A stretch of DNA of 64,000 nt from Closterium sp. NIES-65 (lineage: Eukaryota > Streptophyta > Zygnematophyceae > Desmidiales > Closteriaceae): positions 186,001-250,000 of the forward strand of contig CANXME010002063.1 of assembly GCA_948144175.1 (NCBI GenBank), in the 5' to 3' direction. The notes below the pieces were generated by a model. It saw only the letters and a program-made list of their open reading frames with translations. It did not search any database and was not told where the DNA came from. The first letter of the stretch is position 1. Each line of letters starts with the position of its first letter. Positions 27,222 to 38,880 of this stretch are shown one piece after another. The position numbers and the translations under genes were made by a program.

Positions 27222-29130
27222 TTAACACACGGTGGGTTCAACACACGGTGGGTTCAATTTACGGTGCGTTGAACACACAGTGGGTGGAACACATGGTGGG
27301 TTGAACACATGGTGGGTTGAACACACGGCGGGTTCAAAACATGGTGGGTTCAATACACGGTGCGTTGAACACACGGTGGGTGGAACACACTGTGGGTTGA
27401 ACACACGGTGGGTTGAACATACGGTGGGTTGAACATACGGTGGGCTGATCACATGGTGGGTTAAAGACACGATTGGTGGAACACACGGTTGGTTGAACAC
27501 ACGGTGGGTTGAACACACGGTAGGTTGAACACACGGTGGGTTGAACACACGGTGGGTTAAACACAAGATGGGTTGAACACACGGTGGGTTCAACACACGG
27601 TGCGTTGAACACACGGTGGGTGGAACACACAGTGGGTTGAACACACGGTGGGTTGAACACACGGTGGGTTGATCAGATGGTGGGTGGAAGACACGGTGGG
27701 TTGAACACACGGTGGGTTGAACACATGATAGGTTGAACACACGCTGGGTTGAACACACGGTGGGTTGAACACAAGGTGGGTTGAACATACGGTGGGTTGA
27801 TCACATGGTGGGTGGAACACACGGTGGGTTGGACACACGGTGGGTTGCACACACGATAGGTTGAACACACGGTGAGTTGAACACACAGTGGGTTGAAGAC
27901 ACGGTGGGTTGAACACACGGTAGGTTGAACACAGAGTGGGTTGAACACACGGTGCGTTGAACACACGGTGGGTGGAACACACGGTGGGTTGAACACACTG
28001 TGGGTGGAGCACATGGTGGGTTGATCACACGGTGGGTGGAACACACGGTGGGTTGAACACACGGTGGGTTGAACACACGGTAGGTTGAACACACAGTGGG
28101 TTGAACACACGGTGCGTTGAACAGACGGTGGGTAGAACACACGGTGGGTTGAACACACAGTGGGTTGAGCACACGATGGGTTGATCACACGGTGGGTGGA
28201 ACACACGGTGGGTTTAACACACGGTGGGTTCAACACACGGTGGGTTCAATTTACGGTGCGTTGAACACACAGTGGGTGGAACACATGGTGGGTTGAACAC
28301 ATGGTGGGTTGAACACACGGTGGGTTCAAAACATGGTGGGTTCAATACACGGTGCGTTGAACACACGGTGGGTGGAACACACGGTGGGTTGAACACACGG
28401 TGGGTTGAACATACGGTGGGTTGAACATACGGTGGGCTGATCACACGGTGGGTTAAAGACACGATTGGTGGAACACACGGTGGGTTGAACACACGGTGGG
28501 TTGAACACACGGTAGGTTGAACACACGGTGGGTTGAACACACGGTGGGTTAAACACAAGATCGGTTGAACACACGGTGGGTTCAACACACGGTGCGTTGA
28601 ACACACGGTGGGTGGAACACACAGTGGGTTGAACACACGGTGGGTTGAACACACGGTGGGTTGATCAGATGGTGGGTGGAAGACACGGTGGGTTGAACAC
28701 ACGGTGGGTTGAACACATGATAGGTTGAACACACGCTGGGTTGAACACACGGTGGGTTGAACACAAGGTGGGTTGAACATACGGTGGGTTGATCACATGG
28801 TGGGTGGAACACACGGTGGGTTGAACACACGGTGGGTTGCACACACGATAGGTTGAACACACGGTGAGTTGAACACACAGTGGGTTGAACACACGGTGGG
28901 TTGAACACACGGTAGGTTGAACACACAGTGGGTTGAACACACGGTGCGTTGAACACACAGTGGGTGGAACACACGGTGGGTTGAACACACAGTGGGTGGA
29001 GCACACGTCGGGTTGATCACACGGTGGGTGGAACACACGGTGGGTTGAACACACGGTGGGTTGAACACATGAGAGGTTGAACACACGGTGGGTTGAACAT
29101 ACAGTGGGTTGAACACAAGGTGGGTTGAAC
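27222..29130 (+). repeat. 992-bp higher-order tandem duplication in block III
   Basis: The variant order at 27,222-28,213 is repeated at 28,214 to about 29,130 with a constant offset of 992 bp (62 units). Matching landmarks include 27,232-27,432 with 28,224-28,424 and 27,334-27,660 with 28,326-28,652. The copies are very similar, pointing to a recent duplication. Confidence 0.88.
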
Positions 29131-29729
29131 ACACGGTGGGTTGATCACATGAAGGGTGGAACACACGGTGGGTTGAACAAACGGTGGGTTGCACACACGA
29201 TAGGTTTAACACACGGTGGGTTTAACATACAGTAGGTTGAACACACAGTGGGTTGAACACACGGTAGGTTGAACACACAGTGGGTTCAACACACGGTGGG
29301 TTCAACACACGATGCGTTGAACACACGGTGGGTGGAACACACGGTGTGTTGAACACACGGTCGGTTGAACACACAGTGGGTTGATCACACGGTAGGAGGA
29401 ATACACGGTGGGTTGAACACATGATAGGTTGAACACAGGGTGGGTTGAACACACAGTGGGTTGAACACAAGGTGGGTTGAACACATGGTGGGTTGATCAC
29501 GTGGTGGGTGGAACACACGGTGGGTTGAACACACGGTGGGTTGCACACACGATAGGTTCAACACACGGTGGGTTGAACAAACGGTGGGTTGAACACACGG
29601 TGGGTTGAACACACGGTGAGTTGAACATTGAGTGGGTTCAACACACGGTGCGTTGAACACACGGTGGGTGGAACACACAGTGGGTTGAACACATGGTGGG
29701 TTGAACACACAGTGGGTTGATCAGACGGT

Positions 29730-29775
29730 GGGTGGAACACACGTGCGGTAGTTACCTTGATTTGATTGAGACCAC
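29730..29775. other. Junction of minisatellite and 371-bp satellite
   Basis: The last 16-bp units (ggtgggtggaacacacg) pass into tgcggtagttacctt, which matches the satellite segment acatgtgcgttagttacctt. The satellite then skips about 45 bp and continues at gatttgattgagaccactt. The two families share an acaca-gtgcg-like stretch at the join, so the crossover point cannot be fixed to one base. There is no mobile element or unique sequence between them. Confidence 0.85.
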
Positions 29776-32700
29776 TTGATTCCGTGTACTATGCGAGATC
29801 TGAGCGCTTCCGTTCTCCCTGGCATTTGCATTTAAAGTTCCGATACTGACCGACCTGGCCAATGCACCATTTTCTCTATATATGTGCGTTGAATACATTT
29901 CAATCCTTTTTAGCTGACTAGATTTATATATTTCCCATCTTCTGATCAAGTGAGACTGTTAGATTCCCTCTACTTTTTGAGAAACGAGCGTTTCCGTTCT
30001 CCCTGGCCCCACCTGCACTATGAGTGCGAAATGCCGGCCAGACTGGCCGATGCACCATTTTCTCTACACATGTGCGTTAGTTACCTTTCAAACTCTTACG
30101 TTCACTAGATGAATATATTTCCTACCTTATATTTGAGTGAGACCACTAGATTCCGTGTATTATGCGAGATCTGAGCGGTTCTGTTCTCCCAGGCATTTGC
30201 ACTCCAAGTTCCCATACTGACCGACCTGGCCAAGGCACCACTTTCCATATACATATGCATTAGATTCCTTTCGAACCTTATTAGCTCACAAGATTTATAT
30301 ATTTCCCACCTTCTGATCGAGTGAGACCGCTAGATTCCCTCTACTTTTTGAGAAATGAGCGTTTCCGTTCTCCTTGGTCCTACTTGCACTATAAGTGCGA
30401 AATGCCGGCCAGACTGGCCGATGCATAATTTTCTCTACACATGTGCGTTAGTTACCTTTCAAACCCTTACGTTCACTAGATGAATATATTTCCTACTTTC
30501 TTTTTGAGTGAGACCACTTGATTCCGTGTACTATGCGAGATCTGAGCGCTTCCGTTCTCCTTGGCATTTGCATTTTAAGTTCCGATACTGACCGACCTGG
30601 CCAATGCACCATTTTCTCTATACATGTGCGTTGAATACATTTCAATCCTTTTTAGCTGACTAGATTTGTATATTTCCAACCTTCTGATTGAGTGAGACCG
30701 TTAGATTCCCTCTACTTTTTGAGAAACGAGCGTTTCCGTTCTCCCTGGCCCCACCTGCACTATGAGTGCGAAATGCCGGCCAGACTGGCCGATGCACCAT
30801 TTTCTCTACACATGTGCGTTAGTTACCTTTCAAACCCTTATGTTCACTAGATGAATATATTTCCTACCTTATATTTGAGTGAGACCACTAGGTTCCGTGT
30901 ATTATGCGAGATCTGAGCGGTTCCGTTCTCCCAGGCATTTGCACTCTAAGTTCCCATACTGACCGACCTGGCCAATGCACCACTTTCTATATACATATGC
31001 ATTATATTCCTTCCGAACCTTATTAGCTCACTAGATTTATATATTTTCCACCTTCTGATCGAGTGAGACCGCTAGATTCCCTTTAGTTTTTGAGAAATGA
31101 GTGTTTCCGTTCTCCTTGGCCCTACTTGCACTATAAGTGCGAAATGCCGGCCAGACTGGCCGATGCACCATTTTCTCTACACGTGTGCGTTAGTTACCTT
31201 TCAAACCCTTACGTTCACTAGATGAATTTATTTCCTACCTTCTATTTGAGTGAGACCACTAGATTCCGTGTACTATGCGAGATCTGAGCGCTTCCGTTCT
31301 CCCTGGCATTTGCACTCTAAGTTCCCATACTGACCGACCTGGCCAATGCACCATTTTCCATATACATATGCATTAGATTCCTTTCGAACCTTATTAGCTC
31401 ACAAGATTTATATATTTCCCACCTTCTGATCGAGTGAGACCGCTAGATTCCCTCTACTTTTCGAGAAATGAGCGTTTCCGTTCTCCTTGGCCCTACTTGC
31501 ACTACAAGTGCAAAATGCCGGCCAGACTGGCCGATGCACCATTTTCTCTACGCATGTGCGTTAGTTACCTTTCAAACCCTTACGTTCACTAGATGAATAT
31601 ATTTCCTACTTTCTATTTGAGTGAGACCACTTGATTCCGTGTACTATGCGAGATCTGAGCGCTTCCGTTCTCCCTGGCATTTGCATTTTAAGTTCCGATA
31701 CTGACCGACCTGGCCAATGCACCATTTTCTCTATACATGTGCATTGAATACATTTCAAACCATTTAGCTGACTAGATTTATATATTTCCCACCTTCTGAT
31801 CGAGTGAGACCGCTAGATTCCCTTTACTTTTTGAGAAATGAGCGTTTCCGTTCTCCTTGGCCCTACTTGAACTGTAAGTGCGAAATGCCGGCCAGACTGG
31901 CCGATGCACCATTTTCTCTACACATGTGCGTTAGTTACCTTTCAAACCCTTACGTTCACTAGATGAATTTATTTCCTACCTTATATTTGAGTGAGACCAC
32001 TAGATTCCTTGTATCATGCGAGATCTGAGTGGTTCCGTTCTCCCAGGCATTTGCACTCTAAGTTCCCATACTGACCGACCTTGCGAATGCACCACTTTCC
32101 ATAAACCTCATTAGCTCATTAGATTTATATATTTCCCACCTTCTGATCGAGTGAGACCGCTAGACTCCCTTTACTTTTTGAGAAATGAGCGTTTCCGTTC
32201 TCCTTGGCCCTACTTGCACTATAAGTGCGAAAGCCAGCTAGACTGGGCGATGCACCATTTTCTCTACACATGTGCGTTAGTTACCTTTCAAACCCTTACG
32301 TTCACTAGATGAATTTATTTCCTATCTTCTATTTGAGTGAGACCACTAGATTCCGTATACTATGCGAGATCTGAGCACTTCCGTTCTCCCTGGCATTTGC
32401 ATTTTAAGTTCCGATACTGACCGACCTGGCCAATGCACCATTTTCTCTATACATGTGCGTTGAATACATTTCAAACCTTTTTAGCTGACTAGATTTGTAT
32501 ATTTCCAACCTTCTGATTGAGTGAGACCGTTAGATTCCCTCTACTTTTTGAGAAACGAGCGTTTCCGTTCTCCCTGGCCCCACCTGCACTATGAGTGCGA
32601 AATGCCGGCCAGACTGGCCGATGCACCATTTTCTCTACACATGTGCGTTAGTTACCTTTCAAACCCTTATGTTCACTAGATGAATATATTTCCTACCTTA

Positions 32701-35700
32701 AATTTGAGTGAGACCACTAGGTTCCGTGTATTATGCGAGATCTGAGCGGTTCCGTTCTCCCAGGCATTTGCACTCTAAGTTCCCATATTGACCGACCTGG
32801 CCAATGCACCACTTTCCATATACATATGCATTAGATTCCTTCCGAACCTTATTAGCTCACTAGATTTAAATATTCCCCACCTTCTGATCGAGTGAGACCG
32901 CTAGATTCCCTTTACTTTTTGAGAAATGAGCGTTTCCGTTCTCCTTGGCCCTACTTGCACTATAAGTGCGAAATGCCGGCCAGACTGGCCGATGCACCAT
33001 TTTCTCTACACATGTGCGTTAGTTACCTTTCAAACCCTTACGTTCACTATATGAATTTATTTCCTACCTTCTATTTGAGTGAGACCACTAGATTCCGTGT
33101 ACTATGCGAGATCCGAGCGCTTCCGTTCTCCCTGGCATTTGCACTCTAAGTTCCCATACTGACCGACCTGGCCAATGCACCATTTTCCATATACATATGC
33201 ATTAGATTCCTTTCGAACCTTATTAGCTCACTAGATGTATATATTTCCCACCTTCTGATCGAGCGAGACCGCTAGATTCCCTTTACTTTTTGAGAAATGA
33301 GCGTTTCCGTTCTCCTTGGCCCTACTTGCACTATAAGTGCGAAATGACGGCCAGACTGGCCCATGCACCATTTTCTCTACATATATGCGTTTGTTACCTT
33401 TCAAACCCTTACGTTAACTAGATAAATGTATTTCCTACCTTATATTTGAGTAAGACCACTAGATTCCGTGTATTATGCGAGATCTGAGCGGTTCCGTTCT
33501 CCCTGGCATTTGCCCTCTAAGTTCCCATACTGACCGACCTGGCCAATGCACCATTTTCCATATACATATGCATTAGATTCCTTCCGAACCTTATTAGCTC
33601 ACTAGATTTAAATATTCCCCACCTTCTGATCGAGTGAGACGGCTAGATTCCCTTTACGTTTTGAGAAATGAGCGTTTCCGTTCTCCTTGGCCCTACTTGC
33701 ACTATAAGTACGAAATGACGGCCAGACTGGCCGATGCACCATTTTCTCTACACATGTGCGTTAGTTACCTTTCAAACCCTTATGTTCACTAGATGAATTT
33801 ATTTCCTACCTTCTATTTGAGTGAGACCACTAGATTCCGTGTACTATGCGAGATCTGAGCGCTTCCGTTCTCCCTGGCATTTGCACTCTAAGTTCCCATA
33901 CTGATCGACCTGGCCAATGCACCATTTTCCATATACATATGCATTAGATTCCTTTCGAACCTTATTAGCTCACTAGATTTATATATTTCCCACCTTCTGA
34001 TCGAGTGAGACCGCTAGATTCCCTTTACTTTTTGAGAAATGAGCGTTTCCGTTCTCCTTGGCCCTACTTGCACTATAGGTGCGAAATGCCGGCCAGACTG
34101 GCCGATGCACCATTTTCTCTACACATGTGCGTTTGTTATCTTTCAAACCCTTACGTTAACTAGATAAATATATTTCCTACCTTATATTTGAGTAAGACCA
34201 CTAGATTGCGTGTATTATGCGAGATCTGAGCGGTTCCGTTCTCCCAGGCATTTGCAGTCTAAGTTCCCATACTGACCGACCTGGCCAATGCACCACTTTC
34301 CATATACATATGCATTAGATTCCTTCCGAACCTTATTAGCTCACTAGATTTAAATATTCCCCACCTTCTGATCGAGTGAGACCGCTAGATTCCCTTTACT
34401 TTTTGAGAAATGAGCGTTTCCGTTCTCCTTGGCCCTACTTGCACTATAAGTGCAAAATGCCGGCCAGACTGGCCGATGCACCATTTTCTCTACACATGTG
34501 TGTTAGTTACCTTTCAAACCCTTACGTTCACTAGATGAAATTATTTCCTACCTTCTATTTGAGTGAGACCACTAGATTCCGTGTACATTGCGAGATCTGA
34601 GCGCTTCCGTTCTCCCTGGCATTTGCCCTCTAAGTTCCCATACTGACCGACCTGGCCAATGCACCATTTTCCATATACATATGCATTAGATTCCTTTCGA
34701 ACCTTATTAGCTCACTAGATTTATATATTTGCCACCTTCTGATCGAGTGAGACCGCTAGATTCCCTTTACTTTTTGAGAAATGAGCGTTTCCGTTCTCCT
34801 TGGCCCTACTTGCACTATAAGTGCGAAATGACGGCCAGACTGGCCGATGCACCATTTTCTCTACATATGTGCGTTTGTTACCTTTCAAACCCTTACGTTC
34901 ACTAGATGAAATTATTTCCTACCTTCTATTTGAGTGAGACCACTAGATTCCGTGTACTATGCGAGATCTGAGCGCTTCCGTTCTCCCTGGCATTTGCCCT
35001 CTAAGTTCCCATACTGACCGACCTGGCCAATGCACCACTTTCCATATACATATGCATTAGATTCCTTTTGATCCTTATTAGCTCACTAGATTTATATATT
35101 TCCCACCTTCTGATCAAGTGAGACCGCTAGATTCCCTTTACTTTTTGAGAAATGAGCGTTTCCGTTCTCCTTGGCCCTACTTGCACTATAAGTGCGAAAT
35201 GACGGCCAGACTGGCCGATGCACCATTTTCTCTACATATGTGCATTTGTTACCTTTCAAACCCTTACGTTAACTAGATAAATATATTTCCTACCTTATAT
35301 TTGAGTAAGACCACTAGATTCCGTGTATTATACGAGATCTGAGCGGTTCCGTTCTCCCAGGCATTTGCAATCTAAGTTCCCATACTGACCGACCTGGCCA
35401 ATGCACCACTTTCCATATACATATGCATTAGATTCCTTCCGAACCTTATTAGCTCACTAGATTTAAATATTCCCCACCTTCTGATCGAGTGAGACCGCAT
35501 GATTCCCTTTACTTTTTGAGAAATGAGCGTTTCCGTTCTCCTTGGCCCTACTTGCACTAGAAGTGCAAAATGCCGGCCAGACTGGCCGATGCACCATTTT
35601 CTCTACACATGTGCGTTAGTTACCTTTCAAACCCTTATGTTCACTAGATGAATTTATTTCCTACCTTCTATTTGAGTGAGACCACTAGATTCCGTGTACT

Positions 35701-37860
35701 ATGCGAGATCTGAGCGCTTCCGTTCTCCCTGGCATTTGCACTCTAAGTTCCCATACTGACCGACCTGGCCAATGCACCATTTTCCATATACATATGCATT
35801 AGATTCCTTTCGAACCTTATTAGCTCACTAGATTTATATATTTCCCACCTTCTGATCGAGTGAGACCGCTAGATTTTCTTTACTTTTTGAGAAATGAGCG
35901 TTTCCGTTCTCCTTGGCCCTACTTGCACTATAGGTGCGAAATGCCGGCCAGACTGGCCGATGCACCATTTTCTCTACACATGTGCGTTTGTTATCTTTCA
36001 AACCCTTACGTTAACTAGATAAATATATTTCCTACCTTATATTTGAGTAAGACCACTAGATTCCGTGTATTATGCGAGATCTGAGCGGTTCCGTTCTCCC
36101 AGGCATTTGCACTCTAAGTTCCCATACTGACCGACCTGGCCAATGCACCACTTTCCATATACATATGCATTAGATTCCTTCCGAACCTTATTAGCTCACT
36201 AGATTTAAATATTCCCCACCTTCTGATCGAGTGAGACCGCTAGATTCCCTTTACTTTTTGAGAAATGAGCGTTTCCGTTCTCCTTGGCCCTACTTGCACT
36301 ATAAGTGCAAAATGCCGGCCAGACTGGCCGATGCACCATTTTCTCTACACATGTGTGTTAGTTACCTTTCAAACCCTTACGTTCACTAGATGAAATTATT
36401 TCCTACCTTCTATTTGAGTGAGACCACTTGATTCCGTGTACTATGCGAGATCTGAGCGCTTCCGTTCTCCCTGGAATTTGCCCTCTAAGTTCCCATACTG
36501 ACCGACCTGGCCAATGCACCATTTTCCATATACATATGCATTAGATTCCTTTCAAACCTTTTTAGCTCACTAGATTTATATATTTCCCACCTTCTGATCG
36601 AGTGAGACCGCTAGATTCCCTTTACTTTTTGAGAAATGAGCGTTTCCGTTCTCCTTGGCCCTACTTGCACTATAAGTGCGAAATGCCGGCCAGACTGGCC
36701 GATGCACCATTTTCTCTACATATGTGCGTTTGTTACCTTTCAAACCCTTACGTTAACTAGATAAATATATTTCCTACCTTATATTTGAGTAAGACCACTA
36801 GATTCCATGTATTATGCGAGATCTGAGCGGTTCCGTTCTCCCAGGCATTTGCACTCTAAGTTCCCATACTGACCGACCTGGCCAATGCACCACTTTCCAT
36901 TTACATATGCATTAGATTCCTTCCGAACCTTATTAGCTCACTAGATTTAAATATTCCCCACCTTCTGAACGAGTGAGACCGCTAGATTCCCTTTACTTTT
37001 TGAGAAATGAGCGTTTCCGTTCTCCTTGGCCCTACTTGCACTATAAGTGCAAAATGCCGGCCAGACTGGCCGATGCACCATTTTCTCTACACATGTGCGT
37101 TAGTTACCTTTCAAACCCTTACGTTCACTAGATGAATTTATTTCCTACCTTATATTTGAGTGAGACCACTAGATTCCTTGTATTATGCGAGATCTGAGTG
37201 GTTCCGTTCTCCCAGGCATTTGCACTCTAAGTTCCCATACTTACCAACCTGGCGAATGCACCACTCCCCAAATACATATGCATTAGATACCTTCCGAACC
37301 TCATTAGCTCATTAGATTTATATATTTCCCACCTTCTGATCGAGTGAGACCGCTAGACTCCCTTTACTTTTTGAGAAATGAGCGTTTCCGTTCTCCTTGG
37401 CCCTACTTGCACTATAGGTGCGAAATGTCGGCCAGACTGGCCGATGCACCATTTTCTCTACACATGTGCGTTTGTTACCTTTCAAACCCTTACGTTAACT
37501 AGATAAATATATTTCCTACCTTATATTTGAGTAAGACCACTAGATTCCGTGTATTATGCGAGATCTGAGCGGTTCCGTTCTCCCAGGCATTTGCACTCTA
37601 ACTTCCCATACTGACCGACCTGGCCAATGCACCACTTTCCATATACATATGCATTAGATTCCTTCCGAACCTTATTAGCTCACTAGATTTAAATATTCCC
37701 CACCTTCTGATCGAGTGAGACCGCTAGATTCCCTTTACTTTTTGAGAAATGAGCGTTTCCGTTCTCCTTGGCCCTACTTGCACTATAAGTGCAAAATGCC
37801 GGCCAGACTGGCCGATGCACCATTTTCTCTACACATGTGCGTTAGTTACCTTTCAAACCC
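29746..37860 (+). repeat. 371-bp dimeric satellite array, left part
   Basis: About 22 dimers. Each dimer has an A monomer (gagtgagaccgctagattcc, then ttgagaaatgagcg) and a B monomer (gagtgagaccactagattcc, then gcgagatctgagcg). The A to B step is 187 bp and B to A is 184 bp. At 29.7-33 kb, A2/B2 subtypes (aaacgagcg with cccacctgcac; cattttaagttccgatac with gtgcgttgaatac) alternate with A1/B1. From 33 kb on only A1/B1 remain, with a 742-bp register set by gttaactagataaat variants. Short open frames such as 32,892-33,149 and 35,372-35,557 are satellite translations; 371 is not a multiple of 3 and they recur with the repeat. Confidence 0.96.
32095..32110. other. Internal deletion in a B monomer
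   Basis: The usual ccactttccatatacatatg followed by cattagattccttccgaacc is shortened here to ccactttccataaacctcat. About 25 bp are missing compared with neighbouring monomers, and the array continues in register after it. Confidence 0.8.
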
Positions 37861-38350
37861 AGCAGCACCCCCTGACTCAGCAGCACGCCTCCAGCAGCGA
37901 GCGAACCACTCGCGCAGCTCCTGTGGAGAGAGGGGCTCCCGGCGAGGCGCAGCAGGAGAAACCCCAGGCTCAGCAGCTCCAGACGCAGCACCCCCAGGCT
38001 CAGCAGCTCCCAGCTCAGCACCCCCAGGCTCAGCAGCACTCGACCCAGCACCCCCAGACCCAGCACCTCCAGGCACAGCACCCCTCGGCTCAGCACCCCC
38101 AGGCTCCGCATTCTCCGCAGTAGCACCCCCAGGCCCAGCACCCTCAGCCTCAGCACCCCCGCGCACAGCACCCCGAGAGTCAGCACCCCCAGGCTCAGCA
38201 CCCGCAGCAGCACCAGAGTCACCAGTAACCTCGACCGGGTCAACGGCGTCTACCTGGGACACACCTGAGGGGGCAGGAACCTGAGGGGGGAGGGGGTCTA
38301 CCTGGGGGGGAACCGGTACCAGGAAATCCGGGGGAGGGGGGGGGGGGGGA
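37846..38350 (-). pseudogene. copia linker before reverse transcriptase, fused to satellite
   Basis: After the C-homopolymer the family frame resumes with DFLVPVPPQVDPLPPQ and VSQVDAVDPVEV. A low-complexity stretch of GGAEP-like peptides follows, encoded by 15-bp DNA repeats (cagcacccccaggct on the plus strand, about 37,978-38,210). It ends with EPLSPQELREWFARCWRR. The frame then crosses the element border at 37,861, gains a few satellite-encoded residues ending FER and stops at once. The expected reverse transcriptase never starts. In related elements this linker separates integrase from RT. Its high Pro/Ala/Gly content suggests it is disordered. Confidence 0.82.
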
Positions 38351-38880
38351 GGGAGTACGGTAGGGGAAGAGACGGTAGAAGGGGACTGACTCGTCGAACG
38401 TGACGTCCTGGGAGGACAGAACACGACGAGAGGAGGGGTGGTAAAACTGCCACCCAGGGGCGTCAGTGGGGAAGCCAAGGAAGACACAGGGAGCAGCACG
38501 AGGGGACAGCTTGTCCGCAGACAAGTCGCGGACAAACGCCCGAGATCCCCAGACACGGAACGCAGACGCATCGCCAACCTTCCCCGTCCACAGCAAGGCT
38601 GGAGACATCGCAGGCCTAGAGACCCGGGGGTGAAGGTTGAGCTGATGCGCTGCGTACCTCACCGCGAACGGCCACAGAAAATGGGGGGCAGCCGCATGCA
38701 TCATGGACGTACGAGCGACATCCATGACCATGCCAATGCGGCGCTCAGCAATCCCATTTTGCTGTGGAGAGGCCGGAAGCGTGAAGGTCTGGCGGATCCC
38801 CCGTGCACGACAGTAGTCTTGCAGAAGGCGAGAGGAGAACTCTCCGCCTCTGTCCGAGTGCAGACGCAGAACAGGAAGTC
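38240..38880 (-). pseudogene. copia integrase catalytic end and C-terminal region
   Basis: This third frame continues the integrase. HSDRGGEF supplies the second catalytic Asp (38,852-38,854) and NGIAERR the Glu (38,744-38,746), exactly D-X35-E. The first Asp in the preceding fragment is about 68 residues upstream, a normal spacing. The chain goes on through PFAVRYAAHQLNL and then VWGSRAFVRDLSADKLSPRA, PCVFLGFPTDAPGWQFYHP and SSQDVTFDESVPFYRLFPYR, a conserved block between integrase and RT in copia elements. Near the C-homopolymer at 38,336-38,352 (plus strand G run) the family frame is lost again; the 38,240 stop belongs to the shifted frame. Confidence 0.88.

Larger units (their letters stand above)
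21019..29745 (+). repeat. 16-bp minisatellite, block III (G-rich strand on top)
   Basis: About 545 copies in the same orientation as block I. Variants with gtttaacac and ggtaggtttaac are commoner here than in block I, especially at 23,400-25,100. Open frames are again mainly on the minus strand and encode the same 16-residue periodic peptide. The block ends at about 29,740, where it runs directly into the 371-bp satellite. Confidence 0.97.

Noticed and set aside
1-29740. Many open frames of 60-350 codons encoding Cys/Pro/Thr-rich repeat proteins
   Set aside because: They arise from a 16-bp unit without stops on the C-rich strand, occur equally in three frames, follow the array when it inverts, and have no start context, introns or unique ends.
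1-29745. CRISPR array or telomere
   Set aside because: There are no spacers between units, the unit is 16 bp, and neither TTTAGGG, TTTTAGGG nor TTAGGG repeats are present. GGTGGGTTG only loosely resembles G-rich telomere repeats.
32892-33149. Open frames in the 371-bp satellite (also at 35,372, 42,871, 45,348, 45,761, 54,892, 59,050, 59,908 and 61,586)
   Set aside because: The same peptide recurs wherever the monomer allows it, 371 is not a multiple of 3, and the frames stop at monomer borders. They are translations of satellite DNA.
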